A DNA stretch of 64,000 nucleotides from Peptoniphilus asaccharolyticus DSM 20463 (GCF_900176115.1 NZ_FWWR01000009.1:1-64000), one strand, 5' to 3'. Shown: positions 8,219 through 16,261, numbered from the stretch's first letter. Notes: generated by a model not told the origin, from the sequence alone. Program-made: numbers and translations.

Positions 8219-8714
8219 AAATGTTAAACTTGAGATTCAGTTGTATAACCCTATGTGTAAATGGCTAGAAATATATCTAAATGATAAATATAAGAATAAG
8301 AAATGTTCTGTTATTATTGAAGATAGCCATTCTGTAGACTTGGATTCTGTTTTATATAAATATGATGTACTGAAATATTATCCTCAAGTAGTAGGGTTAA
8401 ATATACAGATAGATGTTTTGGGAATAGTTAAATGGAATGATAAAGCAGAAATTTATTTTATCGAAGCTAAGAAAACAGCATTAAATTTACATGATTTAGG
8501 TCAACTACTTGTATATTGTAAATTATGTGATCCAGAAGAAGCTTATTTACTATCATCTAGTGGTTTAGGTAGCTTGAACAAGATATTAAATAATCTAAAT
8601 AGAGAAGATCTACTTGATTATGGAAGTGGTAGGAGAATTAAAAAAATTAAAGTTGCAAGGTGGGACATTACTAAAAATGGTATAGATAACCATTCTATTG
8701 TACCTAAAATTTAG
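8208..8714 (+). CDS. Putative PD-(D/E)XK nuclease of the R-M operon
   Basis: 168-aa protein. The stretch around residues 67-105 fits a PD-(D/E)XK core: D69 (QIDVLG), then E86-x-K88 (FIEAKK), then Q99-x-x-x-Y103 (GQLLVYC), the QxxxY motif of RecB-like and restriction nucleases. That makes it a good candidate for the cleaving enzyme. It starts inside the end of the LAGLIDADG-like gene and ends 33 bp before the PHP-ATPase gene. No specific recognition domain is visible, so it might rely on the neighbouring LAGLIDADG-like protein for DNA recognition. Fold assignment is from motif reading only. Confidence 0.55.
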   Translation: MLNKNVKLEIQLYNPMCKWLEIYLNDKYKNKKCSVIIEDSHSVDLDSVLYKYDVLKYYPQVVGLNIQIDVLGIVKWNDKAEIYFIEAKKTALNLHDLGQLLVYCKLCDPEEAYLLSSSGLGSLNKILNNLNREDLLDYGSGRRIKKIKVARWDITKNGIDNHSIVPKI

Positions 8715-8747
8715 AAATTATTATTTTGAAAAAGAGGTAATAGTATT

Positions 8748-11336
8748 ATGTTTAATAATGGTTGTGAATGGATAAGATGTGATTTCCATCTCCATACAAG
8801 AAAAGATAAAGAGTTTAAATATACAGGCAAAGATAATTCATTTATTAACGAATACGTAAATAAACTTGAAAATGAGAATATATCAATTGGAGTAATAACC
8901 AATCACAATAAATTTGACTTACAAGAATATAAGGCTTTAAAAAAATCTGCAAATAAAAAAGATATTTTTATATTACCAGGAGTGGAGTTATCAGTAAAAG
9001 ACGGTAAAAATGGAGTACACACACTTATAGTTTTCAATCCAGAAGACTGGATTATAAATGGAGAAAATCATATTGAAAGTTTTTTGACCTCTGCTTTTCA
9101 AGGAATTAATAATCGTGAAAATGAAAATACATGTTGTAATTTTGATTTAAATACATTACTCGTTGAACTAGAAAAGCTCAACAAAGATTATTTTATAGTA
9201 TTTGCACACATTGAACAAAGGAGCGGACTTCTTGAAGAATGCGGTGGTGGTATATTAACTTCTTTAGCTCAAAACTATGAATTTAAAAAAAGAGTACTTG
9301 GATTACAAAAACTTAGAACTTTAGATAATGTTGAAAAAATAAAAAACTGGTTCGGTTATGAAATTGCATTTGTAGAAGGATCGGATCCTAAAAAAATTGA
9401 TGAAATTGGAAAAGGGAAATCATGTTATGTGAAGATTGGAGAATATTCTTTTAATTCTCTAAAATTTGCTCTTCAAGATTATAAAAATAGAATATCTAGC
9501 AAAGAAATAAAGATAAATCACGGTTATATAAATTCAATAGCATTTAAAGGTGGCAAACTAGATTCAGTAAGAATTCCTTTTTCAAATGGATTGAATACAT
9601 TAATTGGTATTAGAGGAAGTGGGAAATCTTCTATTTTGGAATCAATAAGGTATGCACTGGATTTGGATGCTAACATTGATAAAGATTATAAAGAGAATCT
9701 AGTTAAGAATACTTTAGGATCTGGAGGAGAAATATCTTTAGATCTTATTGATAAGTTTGGAAAACATTATGAAGTAAGAAGGTTAATGAACGAGCAATCA
9801 TCTATTCTAGATGATAATGGAAATGAAGTTGGGATTTTCATTAATTCTGTAATCAATAATCCGTTATATTTTGGTCAAAAAGATTTATCTTTCACTCAAA
9901 GTGGGTATGCATTTGACTTATTGCAAAAACTAGTTGGGAAAAAGATAAAGAATCAACTGGGCTCAGTAGACAATTATGTTCTTAAATTAGATGATTCAAT
10001 TAGAAAACTACTTCAACTGTCATCAATTCCAGAAAAGATAGAGGAGCTAAATATAACAAAGCAAGACTTAGAACACAAACTTAAAATTTTTCAAGAAAAA
10101 GGTATTGCAGAAAAATTAAAGAAACAAACATCTTACAATAAAGACTACAATAAAATTGATCATTTAGTAAAACAGGTTAATGAGGTATACTTGAATATTC
10201 AAGAAGTACATTATGGGATTGATAGGAATATATTTATATTATCTGATTATAAAAGCGAATTTAATAATAATTTATTTGTAAGTATAAAAGATATTTTAAA
10301 AAAAATATTAGATGCAATCGATAAAATTTCGGATGAAATCGAAGTTATCTCTAAAAATGAAAACTCTCTCAAATTATATAAAGAACAATTTGATCAAGAA
10401 ATTAAGTCATTAAAGGAGGAGTTTGCCTCTATTAAGCGAGATATACAAGATGAAACTCTCGATCCAGATAGTTATGTTAAATATACATCTGAAATAGATA
10501 AGTTAAAACAAGAAATAGATGAATTAAATAGTAAAAATAATTCAAGAGAATCATTAATTTTGGAAATAAAGAAATCAATTAGAGAAAGAAATGAAGTTCT
10601 TCTTAGTATTTTTAATAAATATGAAGAAGAAATTAAAAAAATTAATGATAGCCAAAATGAACTTAAAATTAAAATCAAATTTAAGGGTAATAAAGATAAG
10701 TTTAAAAATGATATTAAAGATAAGTTTCGTGGGACTGGTATCACAGAAGCTAAAGCCAAAGCTATAGCTGATGAATTTTCTGATTTTGTATCAATCGTAA
10801 GTGATTGTATTATATATGACGCAAAAAAATTAAGCTCTATACTTACAGATAACGAGATTTCAAAAATACGTGATAAAATTAATGATAATTATTCTGAACT
10901 TATAGGAGAAGTTTGCGCAGACTTAGTAGAAATATACTATCACGATAAGTTGCTAGAACAACATTCTATTGGACAAAGAGCATCTGCGCTAATCTTATTT
11001 GTTTTGACACAAGAGGATAATGATTTAATTATAATTGATCAACCAGAAGATGATTTGGATAATCAGATTATTTATGATGAGGTTATTAGCACAATTAAGA
11101 GGAAGAAAAGTGATATACAATTTATATTTGCTACACATAATGCAAACATCCCTGTTTTGGGAGATGCAGAGTGTGTGATTTCTACCCAGTATGATGAAAA
11201 AATAATTGCTGATATTGGAAATATTGATTGTAAAAATACTCATAAAAAAATTGTTGATATAATGGAAGGTGGAAGTGAAGCTTTTGAGAAACGTAAGTTA
11301 ATATATACTAATTGGAATTATAATTCTAAGTCATAG
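8748..11336 (+). CDS. PHP-phosphoesterase/SMC-like ATPase (TrlF/Ppl-type)
   Basis: 862-aa two-part protein. The N-terminal PHP domain (about 1-230) has H14-L-H16 (DFHLHTRKD), GVITNHN, GVELSV and FAHIE metal-binding motifs. The ABC/SMC-type ATPase has Walker A at 287-295 (GIRGSGKSS), long coiled-coil arms at about 420-670, a signature-like HSIGQRASALILF, Walker B around D764 (IIIDQPEDD) and a switch histidine (FATHNAN). The same architecture is known as TrlF-family AAA-like ATPases and as the Ppl (PHP-SMC) phage-defence protein. It would sense invading DNA or RNA and cleave or hydrolyse a phosphoester. Good ribosome site (GAGGTAA). Last gene of the operon. Confidence 0.85.
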   Translation: MFNNGCEWIRCDFHLHTRKDKEFKYTGKDNSFINEYVNKLENENISIGVITNHNKFDLQEYKALKKSANKKDIFILPGVELSVKDGKNGVHTLIVFNPEDWIINGENHIESFLTSAFQGINNRENENTCCNFDLNTLLVELEKLNKDYFIVFAHIEQRSGLLEECGGGILTSLAQNYEFKKRVLGLQKLRTLDNVEKIKNWFGYEIAFVEGSDPKKIDEIGKGKSCYVKIGEYSFNSLKFALQDYKNRISSKEIKINHGYINSIAFKGGKLDSVRIPFSNGLNTLIGIRGSGKSSILESIRYALDLDANIDKDYKENLVKNTLGSGGEISLDLIDKFGKHYEVRRLMNEQSSILDDNGNEVGIFINSVINNPLYFGQKDLSFTQSGYAFDLLQKLVGKKIKNQLGSVDNYVLKLDDSIRKLLQLSSIPEKIEELNITKQDLEHKLKIFQEKGIAEKLKKQTSYNKDYNKIDHLVKQVNEVYLNIQEVHYGIDRNIFILSDYKSEFNNNLFVSIKDILKKILDAIDKISDEIEVISKNENSLKLYKEQFDQEIKSLKEEFASIKRDIQDETLDPDSYVKYTSEIDKLKQEIDELNSKNNSRESLILEIKKSIRERNEVLLSIFNKYEEEIKKINDSQNELKIKIKFKGNKDKFKNDIKDKFRGTGITEAKAKAIADEFSDFVSIVSDCIIYDAKKLSSILTDNEISKIRDKINDNYSELIGEVCADLVEIYYHDKLLEQHSIGQRASALILFVLTQEDNDLIIIDQPEDDLDNQIIYDEVISTIKRKKSDIQFIFATHNANIPVLGDAECVISTQYDEKIIADIGNIDCKNTHKKIVDIMEGGSEAFEKRKLIYTNWNYNSKS

Positions 11337-11609
11337 TGCAATATATCTTATTATCTGAAGGCATCCAATCTGGTACTGGGACTGGGACGGGACTAAAAAT
11401 CTGAAAACGTCCTATAATTAGATGGATTGAGTGATACTACAAAAAATAGAATCTAGTATTTTGAATGGTTTGGGATATACTGTACGTTTGGAAAAGAAGA
11501 ATGGGAATAGTAGCAAAAAAATTAAAAGCCTTGTAAATTCAACGGTTACAGAAGATGAAAAACTGTAACTGGGATTAAATGGGAACATTTAATAGGCTGT
11601 AAAATTAAA
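11337..11609. other. Degenerate stretch between defence operon and IS30
   Basis: No intact gene. An open stretch at about 11341-11400 ends in a Gly-Thr repeat (SGTGTGTGLKI) and looks like the tail of a lost phage gene. A GTG-started frame at 11431-11568 (45 aa, MILQKIESSILNGLGYTVRL...) follows. Neither is recognised. The region probably marks the junction between the inserted operon and the truncated prophage. Confidence 0.4.
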
Positions 11610-12646
11610 TGCGACACTAGTATAAAATAAAAACCCATAACAAAATCAATTCATGTAAAATGTAATTACCACAAAAACATAGACATGAAGGAGATTGTTA
11701 TGAGTCATAAATATATTACCATGGATTGTAGAAATAAAATATAAGTTTTAAATAATGAAGGTTACTCAGCAAGAAAAATAGCAAAAATATTAGGTTATCA
11801 TCATTCATCAATTAGTAGAGAGCTAAAAAGATGTAAAGACAAATACGATGCAAAAAAGGCTGATCTTGATTATTCTATTAATTCTAAAAACAAAGGTAGA
11901 AAGTCAAAACTTACTGAAGAGTTAAAACAATTTATCAAAGAAAAGCTAAAAGCCACCTGGTCTCCCAAACAAATAGTAGGCAGATGTTTTAAAGATGAAT
12001 TAAGCTTTAAAACAATCTATAATTGGCTATATAAAGGGCTTTTAGATATATCAGTTAAAGTTTTAAGAAGAAAAGTAAAATCTTTAAACTCTAGAGAAAC
12101 AAGAGGTAAATTTAATATAGGAACATCTATTTCTAAAAGACCCAAAGTTGTAAAAAAACGCGTAGAATTTGGTCATTGGGAGCTTGATACAGTAGTATCA
12201 TCTAGAGGTAAAAGTAAAGGATGCTTAGCGACATTTGCAGAAATGAAGACTCGTGTATATTTTGCAATAAAAATGCCTGATCGCAGTAAAAAATCTATGT
12301 TAGATGCTATACACACTTTAACAAAAAAATTACCACAAGGAGCATTCAAGACATTTACTTCAGATAAAGGTAAAGAATTTGCTTGTTATGAAGATATAGA
12401 AAGTGAATTAAATATAGACATTTATTTCGCAGATCCATATAGTGCTTGGCAAAGGGAAACTAACGAAAATAGCAATGGTTTACTTAGAGAGTTTTTTCCT
12501 AAGAAAACTGACTTAGCTAAAATTGAAGAGGAAGATTTAATAGATGCTATTTATAAAATAAACTCTAGACCGAGAAAATGCCTAGAGTTTGATACACCAT
12601 TTGAACGTTTTATACATGAATTAAATTTATTAAGCTAAGTGTCGCA
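11610..12646 (+). mobile_element. Second IS30-family element (decayed)
   Basis: About 1.04 kb, bounded by inverted repeats TGCGACACTAG (11610-11620) and, on the opposite strand, TGCGACACTTAG (ending 12646). Carries a transposase with a premature stop. Its ends differ from those of the first IS30 copy, so it is a different member of the family. It lies exactly on the 5' end of the DUF1492 gene, which has lost its start. Confidence 0.75.
11700..12638 (+). pseudogene. IS30-family transposase with nonsense codon
   Basis: The frame starts at ATG 11700 after AAGGAG and matches IS30 transposases throughout: HTH (GYSARKIAKILGYHHSSISRE) and catalytic DDE motifs GHWELDTVVSS, TSDKGKEF, RETNENSNG. Codon 15 (11742-11744) is TAA where the family typically has a Glu codon, i.e. 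GAA to TAA. The longest uninterrupted reading with an ATG (12243-12638) retains only part of the catalytic domain. Probably inactive. Confidence 0.85.
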
Positions 12647-13096
12647 ATAATTATTGCAAATCAACATTTAGACAAAAGAATTAATAGTAAGCTGGAGCAA
12701 GTTGAAAGTTTAAATGCTCTGGCTACAAAAGCTACATCGACCTTATCAGATATGCCTAAGAGTCCTAACAGAGGAACATCTAAACTTGAGGATACTATTG
12801 TTAAGATTGTAGATCTCCAAGAAGGGATTAATAGGGATATAGATAAACTTGTAGATTTGAAAGCAGAGATGGTTGGAACAATTAAACAAATTCAAAATAA
12901 AGAACTTCAAGTTATCCTTGAAAAAAGATATCTTTGCTTTGAGACTTGGGAGAAGATAGCAGTTGATATGAATTATGATATTAGACATATTCATAGACTT
13001 CACAATCTTGGGTTAAAAGAAACTTCAAAGCTAATCAAATCATGTCATGAAATGTCACTATGGAGTAGTAGTATTATTAAAATAGCAAAAGAATAA
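12647..13096 (+). pseudogene. DUF1492-family phage regulator, 5' end removed by IS30
   Basis: The frame is open immediately after the IS end and reads HLDKRINSKLEQVESLNALA, a typical DUF1492 N-terminal region, then EKRYLCFETWEKIAVDMNYDIRHIHRLHNLGL, an RNA-polymerase sigma-like HTH. These proteins sit just upstream of the HNH/terminase genes in Clostridia phages and are thought to control late transcription (ArpU/sigma-like). The natural start is lost. The first internal ATG (12752) has no ribosome site. Confidence 0.7.
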
Positions 13097-13152
13097 TTTA
13101 AAGAGCCTTGGAGATTTAATCTTCGAGGCTTTTAATATTTAGAGGTGTTTAA

Positions 13153-13521
13153 ATGCCAAGAAAACCTAAGAGACCATGTTCACATCCAGGTTGTCCTGAA
13201 TTAGTTGATGAACGATTCTGTAAGAAACATGAAAAATAATACAATAAGAACTACGAAAAATATAAACGAGATCCTAACACTCATAAGCGTTATGGAAAAG
13301 CATGGAGAGTTATAAGAAAAAGATATGTAGCAGAGCATCCGCTTTGTGAGATGTGTTTAAAAGAAAATAGAATGACAAAGGTAGAGGAAGTACATCACAT
13401 ACTTCCTCTTTCTCGTGGTGGAACTAACGACGAAGATAATCTGATGAGTCTTTGTAAATCTTATCACTCAAAGATTCATGCAGAGTGTGGAGATAGGTTT
13501 AATAATAAAAACGAGAGATAG
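13153..13521 (+). pseudogene. Phage HNH endonuclease, broken
   Basis: 122-codon frame with a good GAGG site. N-terminal zinc-ribbon-like CSHPGCPELVDERFCKKHEK, then LCEMC and the HNH core EVHHILPLSRGGTNDEDNLM. Codon 29 (13237-13239) is TAA, and the final metal-site Cys expected in the usual LCKSCHSKIH motif is Tyr (LCKSYHSKIH). HNH proteins at this position help the terminase cut cos ends in HK97-type phages. With both lesions, packaging by this prophage is likely impaired. Confidence 0.8.
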
Positions 13522-13537
13522 TAACCTCTATCCCTCG
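13508..13537 (-). terminator. Terminator between HNH gene and minus-strand gene
   Basis: CGAGAGATAG pairs with CTATCCCTCG (one mismatch) around a 6-nt loop. Read on the minus strand it is followed by TTTTTATTATT, so it serves as intrinsic terminator for the minus-strand gene ending at 13548. Confidence 0.6.
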
Positions 13538-13547
13538 CTTAGTGAAA

Positions 13548-13814
13548 TTAATAGCTAAGAGTCCCACAGTTGTGGTTACCCCACCCTTCTTTGATAGCTT
13601 TTCCAACAAGAAAATTAATATCAGCGATGGATGGAATTCTAGCTTGGCCTCTTGCAGCTTGAAGAGTACCATCTGGGCGTTTCCAAATAAATCTGTATCC
13701 GTTTTCTTCGTTTCCATCTCCATACTCATATCGAACATATTGGAAACAAAGATTCCAATTATCGGCTTCACCAATTTGTGCTTCATTTAATACGACTACT
13801 CTTGTTTGATTCAT
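13548..13814 (-). CDS. Conserved hypothetical phage protein (minus strand)
   Basis: 88 aa, the only convincing minus-strand gene inside the prophage. AGGAGG lies 6-7 nt before its ATG, and it has its own terminator. Sequence is balanced and soluble (VVLNEAQIGEADNWNLCFQY, FIWKRPDGTLQAARGQARIP), with several Trp and Tyr residues and no membrane segment or known motif. Its position opposite to the late genes, between HNH and terS, suggests a lysogenically expressed gene. Function unknown. Confidence 0.7.
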   Translation of the reverse strand: MNQTRVVVLNEAQIGEADNWNLCFQYVRYEYGDGNEENGYRFIWKRPDGTLQAARGQARIPSIADINFLVGKAIKEGWGNHNCGTLSY

Positions 13815-13843
13815 ATATAGACCTCCTACAAGTAACTAATAAG

Positions 13844-13868
13844 TATCTGATAAGTAAATCATCAGATA
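13844..13868. promoter_or_regulatory. Dyad upstream of minus-strand gene
   Basis: TATCTGAT and ATCAGATA form a perfect 8-bp inverted repeat with a 9-nt spacer, 30-55 bp upstream of the minus-strand start codon. Spacing and position fit a promoter-overlapping operator. No cognate regulator can be named. Confidence 0.4.
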
Positions 13869-13912
13869 TATTTGTAAAATCGTCAATAGTAATTTTTGTG
13901 ATTAATTTTCAG

Positions 13913-14080
13913 AGGAGAGGTAGGGGGAGTCTTAATCTCTACGACTGATTTCCCTACCAACGGTGCCACCCTCTCACGCACAAAAAAACGGCTTCAAAGG
14001 CCTTATTAATGACCTAACCCAAATTGTTGGTAGGTCAGATGTCGCTTTGTTTCAAATCTTTGATTTGTCAAAAAGCGACT
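13913..14080. other. Structured region upstream of terS (candidate cos)
   Basis: Noncoding and unusually structured. GGTAGGG (about 13919-13925) pairs with CCCTACC (about 13952-13958), flanked by GAGAGG/CCCTCTC arms, then an A-rich tract, and then a hairpin with 18-nt arms (14041-14058 and 14062-14079; 15 of 18 positions pair). HK97-type cos phages keep their cos site between the HNH and terS genes, which is this position. The cleavage site itself was not identified. Confidence 0.4.
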
Positions 14081-14110
14081 AAAGAAGATGATAAATTAGG
14101 AGGTGATACT

Positions 14111-14683
14111 ATCGCTAAAGACGGAACATACAGAGGTGGAAGAAGAGTAAAAGCAGGAGGAAAACCACAACCTGCTGCTGAAAAAATAGAAAAAGGTAAA
14201 AAAGTAGAAATACTAATGAATGAAATTCCAACATTTACCCCAGAAGAAATAGATGCAGTTGACTTACCAGACGGAGCAGTTCTTGATGGAACAGATATGC
14301 CAACACCAAGTGATTATCTATCAGCAAAGCAAAAGAATGGAATACCACTAGGTGCTGATGAAATATATAAAGAGACTTGGAGTTGGTTAAAACAGAGGAA
14401 CTGTGAAAACTTAGTAAATCCAAGATTATTAGAATCATACTCTCAGGCTTTTGCAAGATACATTCAATGTGAAGAAGCAATAAGTCAATTTGGACTATTA
14501 GGCAAGCATCCTACTACGGGAGGAGTTATTGCATCTCCATTTGTACAGATGTCTAGTCAGTTTCAAAAGACAGCCAACCTTTTATGGTACGAGATTTACG
14601 ACATAGTTAAAGAAAACTGCACTGAAGTTTATGAAGACTACGGAGAAGATATGATGGAAAAATTACTAAGACAAAGGAGGTAA
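14111..14683 (+). CDS. terS: Terminase small subunit (P27 family)
   Basis: About 190 aa. Typical P27-type start (AKDGTYRGGRRVKAGGKPQP) and C-terminal helices (LVNPRLLESYSQAFARYIQC...SPFVQMSSQFQKTANLLWYE). Binds the packaging site and loads the large subunit. AGGAGGT ends 6 nt before ATC at 14111, exactly where the family has ATG-GCT-AAA, so either ATC is used as start or the start has mutated. An in-frame ATG at 14024 exists but would translate through the upstream hairpin and give an unrelated N-terminus. Confidence 0.8.
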   Translation: MAKDGTYRGGRRVKAGGKPQPAAEKIEKGKKVEILMNEIPTFTPEEIDAVDLPDGAVLDGTDMPTPSDYLSAKQKNGIPLGADEIYKETWSWLKQRNCENLVNPRLLESYSQAFARYIQCEEAISQFGLLGKHPTTGGVIASPFVQMSSQFQKTANLLWYEIYDIVKENCTEVYEDYGEDMMEKLLRQRR

Positions 14684-14701
14684 TTGTATTGCACCCTTCC
14701 G

Positions 14702-14770
14702 ATGAAACAAGACGAAATCAGAGATTTCTTTGTTTATATCGTTGGGCACGAGTACATTTTCATTATTTAA
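14702..14770 (+). CDS. Possible 22-aa peptide between terS and SAM synthetase
   Basis: MKQDEIRDFFVYIVGHEYIF plus II. Short frame with weak ribosome site and a hydrophobic C-terminus. It may be a coupling peptide or a coincidence; low confidence. Confidence 0.2.
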   Translation: MKQDEIRDFFVYIVGHEYIFII

Positions 14771-14787
14771 AGAAAGAGAGGAAGAAA

Positions 14788-15570
14788 ATGTTTGAAAAAG
14801 TAAATCCAAAGCATCCAGATAAAATAGCAGATTGCATAGCTGGTGCAATTGTAGATTTAGCATATAAAGAAAAGGACAATCCTAAAATAGCAGTTGAAGT
14901 ATTGCTAGGGCATGGAAATTGCCATGTCATTATTGAAACGGATTGTAATCTAAATAAAAAAGAAATTGAAACAGTAATTAAGAGAATAGCAGGAAATGTC
15001 ATATCAGATATAAAAATTGTAGAACAGGATATCCACCTTTCTGAGAATCAAAAAGAAAAGATAAGATGTGGTGACAATGGAATCTTTAAGGGAGTACCTA
15101 CATCTGAAGAAGAAAAGAAACTATCTTTAATTGCTCGTGAAATCTATTCTAATTATCCTTATGATGGTAAATACATTCTTGATGGAGATAAACTCATCAT
15201 CTGCCAGTCAAATGTATCTACAGAAATCTTAAAATCAATTTATCCAAGAGCAATTGTAAATCCATTGGGGGATTGGACTGGGGGATACAATGTTGATACT
15301 GGAGCGACTAATAGAAAACTCGGCTCTGACATGGGAAGAGCAGTAACTGGTGGAGGTCTTCATGGTAAAGATATATCCAAGGCTGATGTATCGATTAATA
15401 TTTATGCCCACCTAAAGGCACAAGAGGAAAATAGAGAGATTGAATTATCCTGTGCAATCGGAGATGAAACTGTTGATGGTAGACCATATTCTGAAATTGT
15501 AGAAATTGCTAGAAACTACATTAACTCTATTGGTGGTTTTGAGGAATTTGCTAAGTGGGGGCTTATATGA
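14788..15570 (+). CDS. Phage S-adenosylmethionine synthetase-like protein
   Basis: 260 aa. Contains MetK-like motifs: HPDKIADCIAGAIVD at residues 9-23 (ATP/methionine binding) and VDTGATNRKLGSDMGRAVTGGG followed by LHGKDISKADVS, matching the MetK phosphate-binding GGGAFSGKD region. It would make SAM from methionine and ATP. Shorter than cellular MetK (about 390 aa), as is usual for phage versions. The next gene is a ParB-like fragment of the kind normally fused or linked to a phage DNA methyltransferase, so it probably supplied SAM for DNA modification. ATG 14788 is chosen for its GAGAGGAAG site; the frame is open back to 14689. Confidence 0.75.
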   Translation: MFEKVNPKHPDKIADCIAGAIVDLAYKEKDNPKIAVEVLLGHGNCHVIIETDCNLNKKEIETVIKRIAGNVISDIKIVEQDIHLSENQKEKIRCGDNGIFKGVPTSEEEKKLSLIAREIYSNYPYDGKYILDGDKLIICQSNVSTEILKSIYPRAIVNPLGDWTGGYNVDTGATNRKLGSDMGRAVTGGGLHGKDISKADVSINIYAHLKAQEENREIELSCAIGDETVDGRPYSEIVEIARNYINSIGGFEEFAKWGLI

Positions 15571-15830
15571 TTACAACCAAAGAAATGAAATTAGTTGATA
15601 TTGAAAAACTTGTACCCTATGTAAATAATGCAAGAACTCACTCACAAGACCAGATTAATAAACTACGATCATCAATTCGAGAGTTTGGTTTTATAAATCC
15701 TGTAATTATTGATAAAGACTACGGAGTTATTGCAGGTCATGGAAGAATTATGGCAGCGAAGGAAGAAGGTATAAAAGAAGTACCTTGTGTCTTTGCAGAC
15801 CATCTATATCACAATGGGAAAAACAATTAA
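15567..15830 (+). pseudogene. ParB-like nuclease domain protein, truncated
   Basis: 87 aa. N-terminal ParB/Srx fold (VDIEKLVPYVNNARTHSQDQ, SSIREFGFINPVIIDKDYGV, IAGHGRIMAAKEEGIKEVPC). In related phages this domain continues with the LTEAQ-type segment and usually a DNA methylase domain or gene. Here homology stops after VFADHL and the frame runs into the next gene for a few residues, ending in YHNGKNN. This is a deletion scar that removed the methyltransferase part. Overlaps the stop of the SAM synthetase gene. Confidence 0.7.
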
Positions 15831-15990
15831 CGAATTTTATGGAACTAGCCTTTCTGAAGATTTAAGGATAGTAAGTTTAAAGTACAACAAGTTAGGAAGA
15901 CTTCCAATTATAAGGCTTGAGATTGGAGCGAAATGGTTTGATGACTTTATAGACAATATTCAAAAGAATAAGAAAAGAGGAGTGAGATAA
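15814..15990 (+). CDS. Small phage protein of unknown function
   Basis: 58 aa (MGKTINEFYGTSLSEDLRIV...IIRLEIGAKWFDDFIDNIQK). Soluble, basic C-terminus. Found in this phage region just before DUF6900-type genes. Its start lies within the deletion junction of the ParB-like gene, and its ribosome site is poor (GCAGACC region), so expression may depend on coupling. No function can be assigned. Confidence 0.5.
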   Translation: MGKTINEFYGTSLSEDLRIVSLKYNKLGRLPIIRLEIGAKWFDDFIDNIQKNKKRGVR

Positions 15991-16221
15991 ATGACAAACC
16001 AAGAATCGAAAAGGCAATGCTTTTTAGAGGCCACCAAAAGAATTAATGAAAAAAGAGATCAAGCACTTTTAGGAATTGCCAAGAAACATTCCTATGCAAT
16101 AGAAGAAAGAGGAGATTTAGAAAAAAGAAACAATGATTCAGAAGACTTTTTAGAAGTTTCAGTATGGTCATTAAAAGAAATGTTAAAAGAGGCCTATGAA
16201 TTAGGAAAACGAAATAATTAG
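15991..16221 (+). CDS. DUF6900-like phage protein
   Basis: 76 aa with the characteristic order LLGIAKKH...LEKRNNDSEDFLEVSVWSLKEMLKEAYELGKR, close to the small DUF6900 proteins of Firmicutes phages. Starts directly after the stop of the preceding gene with GAGGAGTGAG upstream. Function unknown; predicted compact helical protein. Confidence 0.65.
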   Translation: MTNQESKRQCFLEATKRINEKRDQALLGIAKKHSYAIEERGDLEKRNNDSEDFLEVSVWSLKEMLKEAYELGKRNN

Positions 16222-16261
16222 AAATCAAGAAATTGAGCGAAGGCTCTTTTTCTCGTAGTGA

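Noticed and set aside
14024-14110. terS start at ATG 14024
   Set aside because: It would translate through the hairpin and add about 29 residues unlike the family; the good ribosome site is at 14098-14104.
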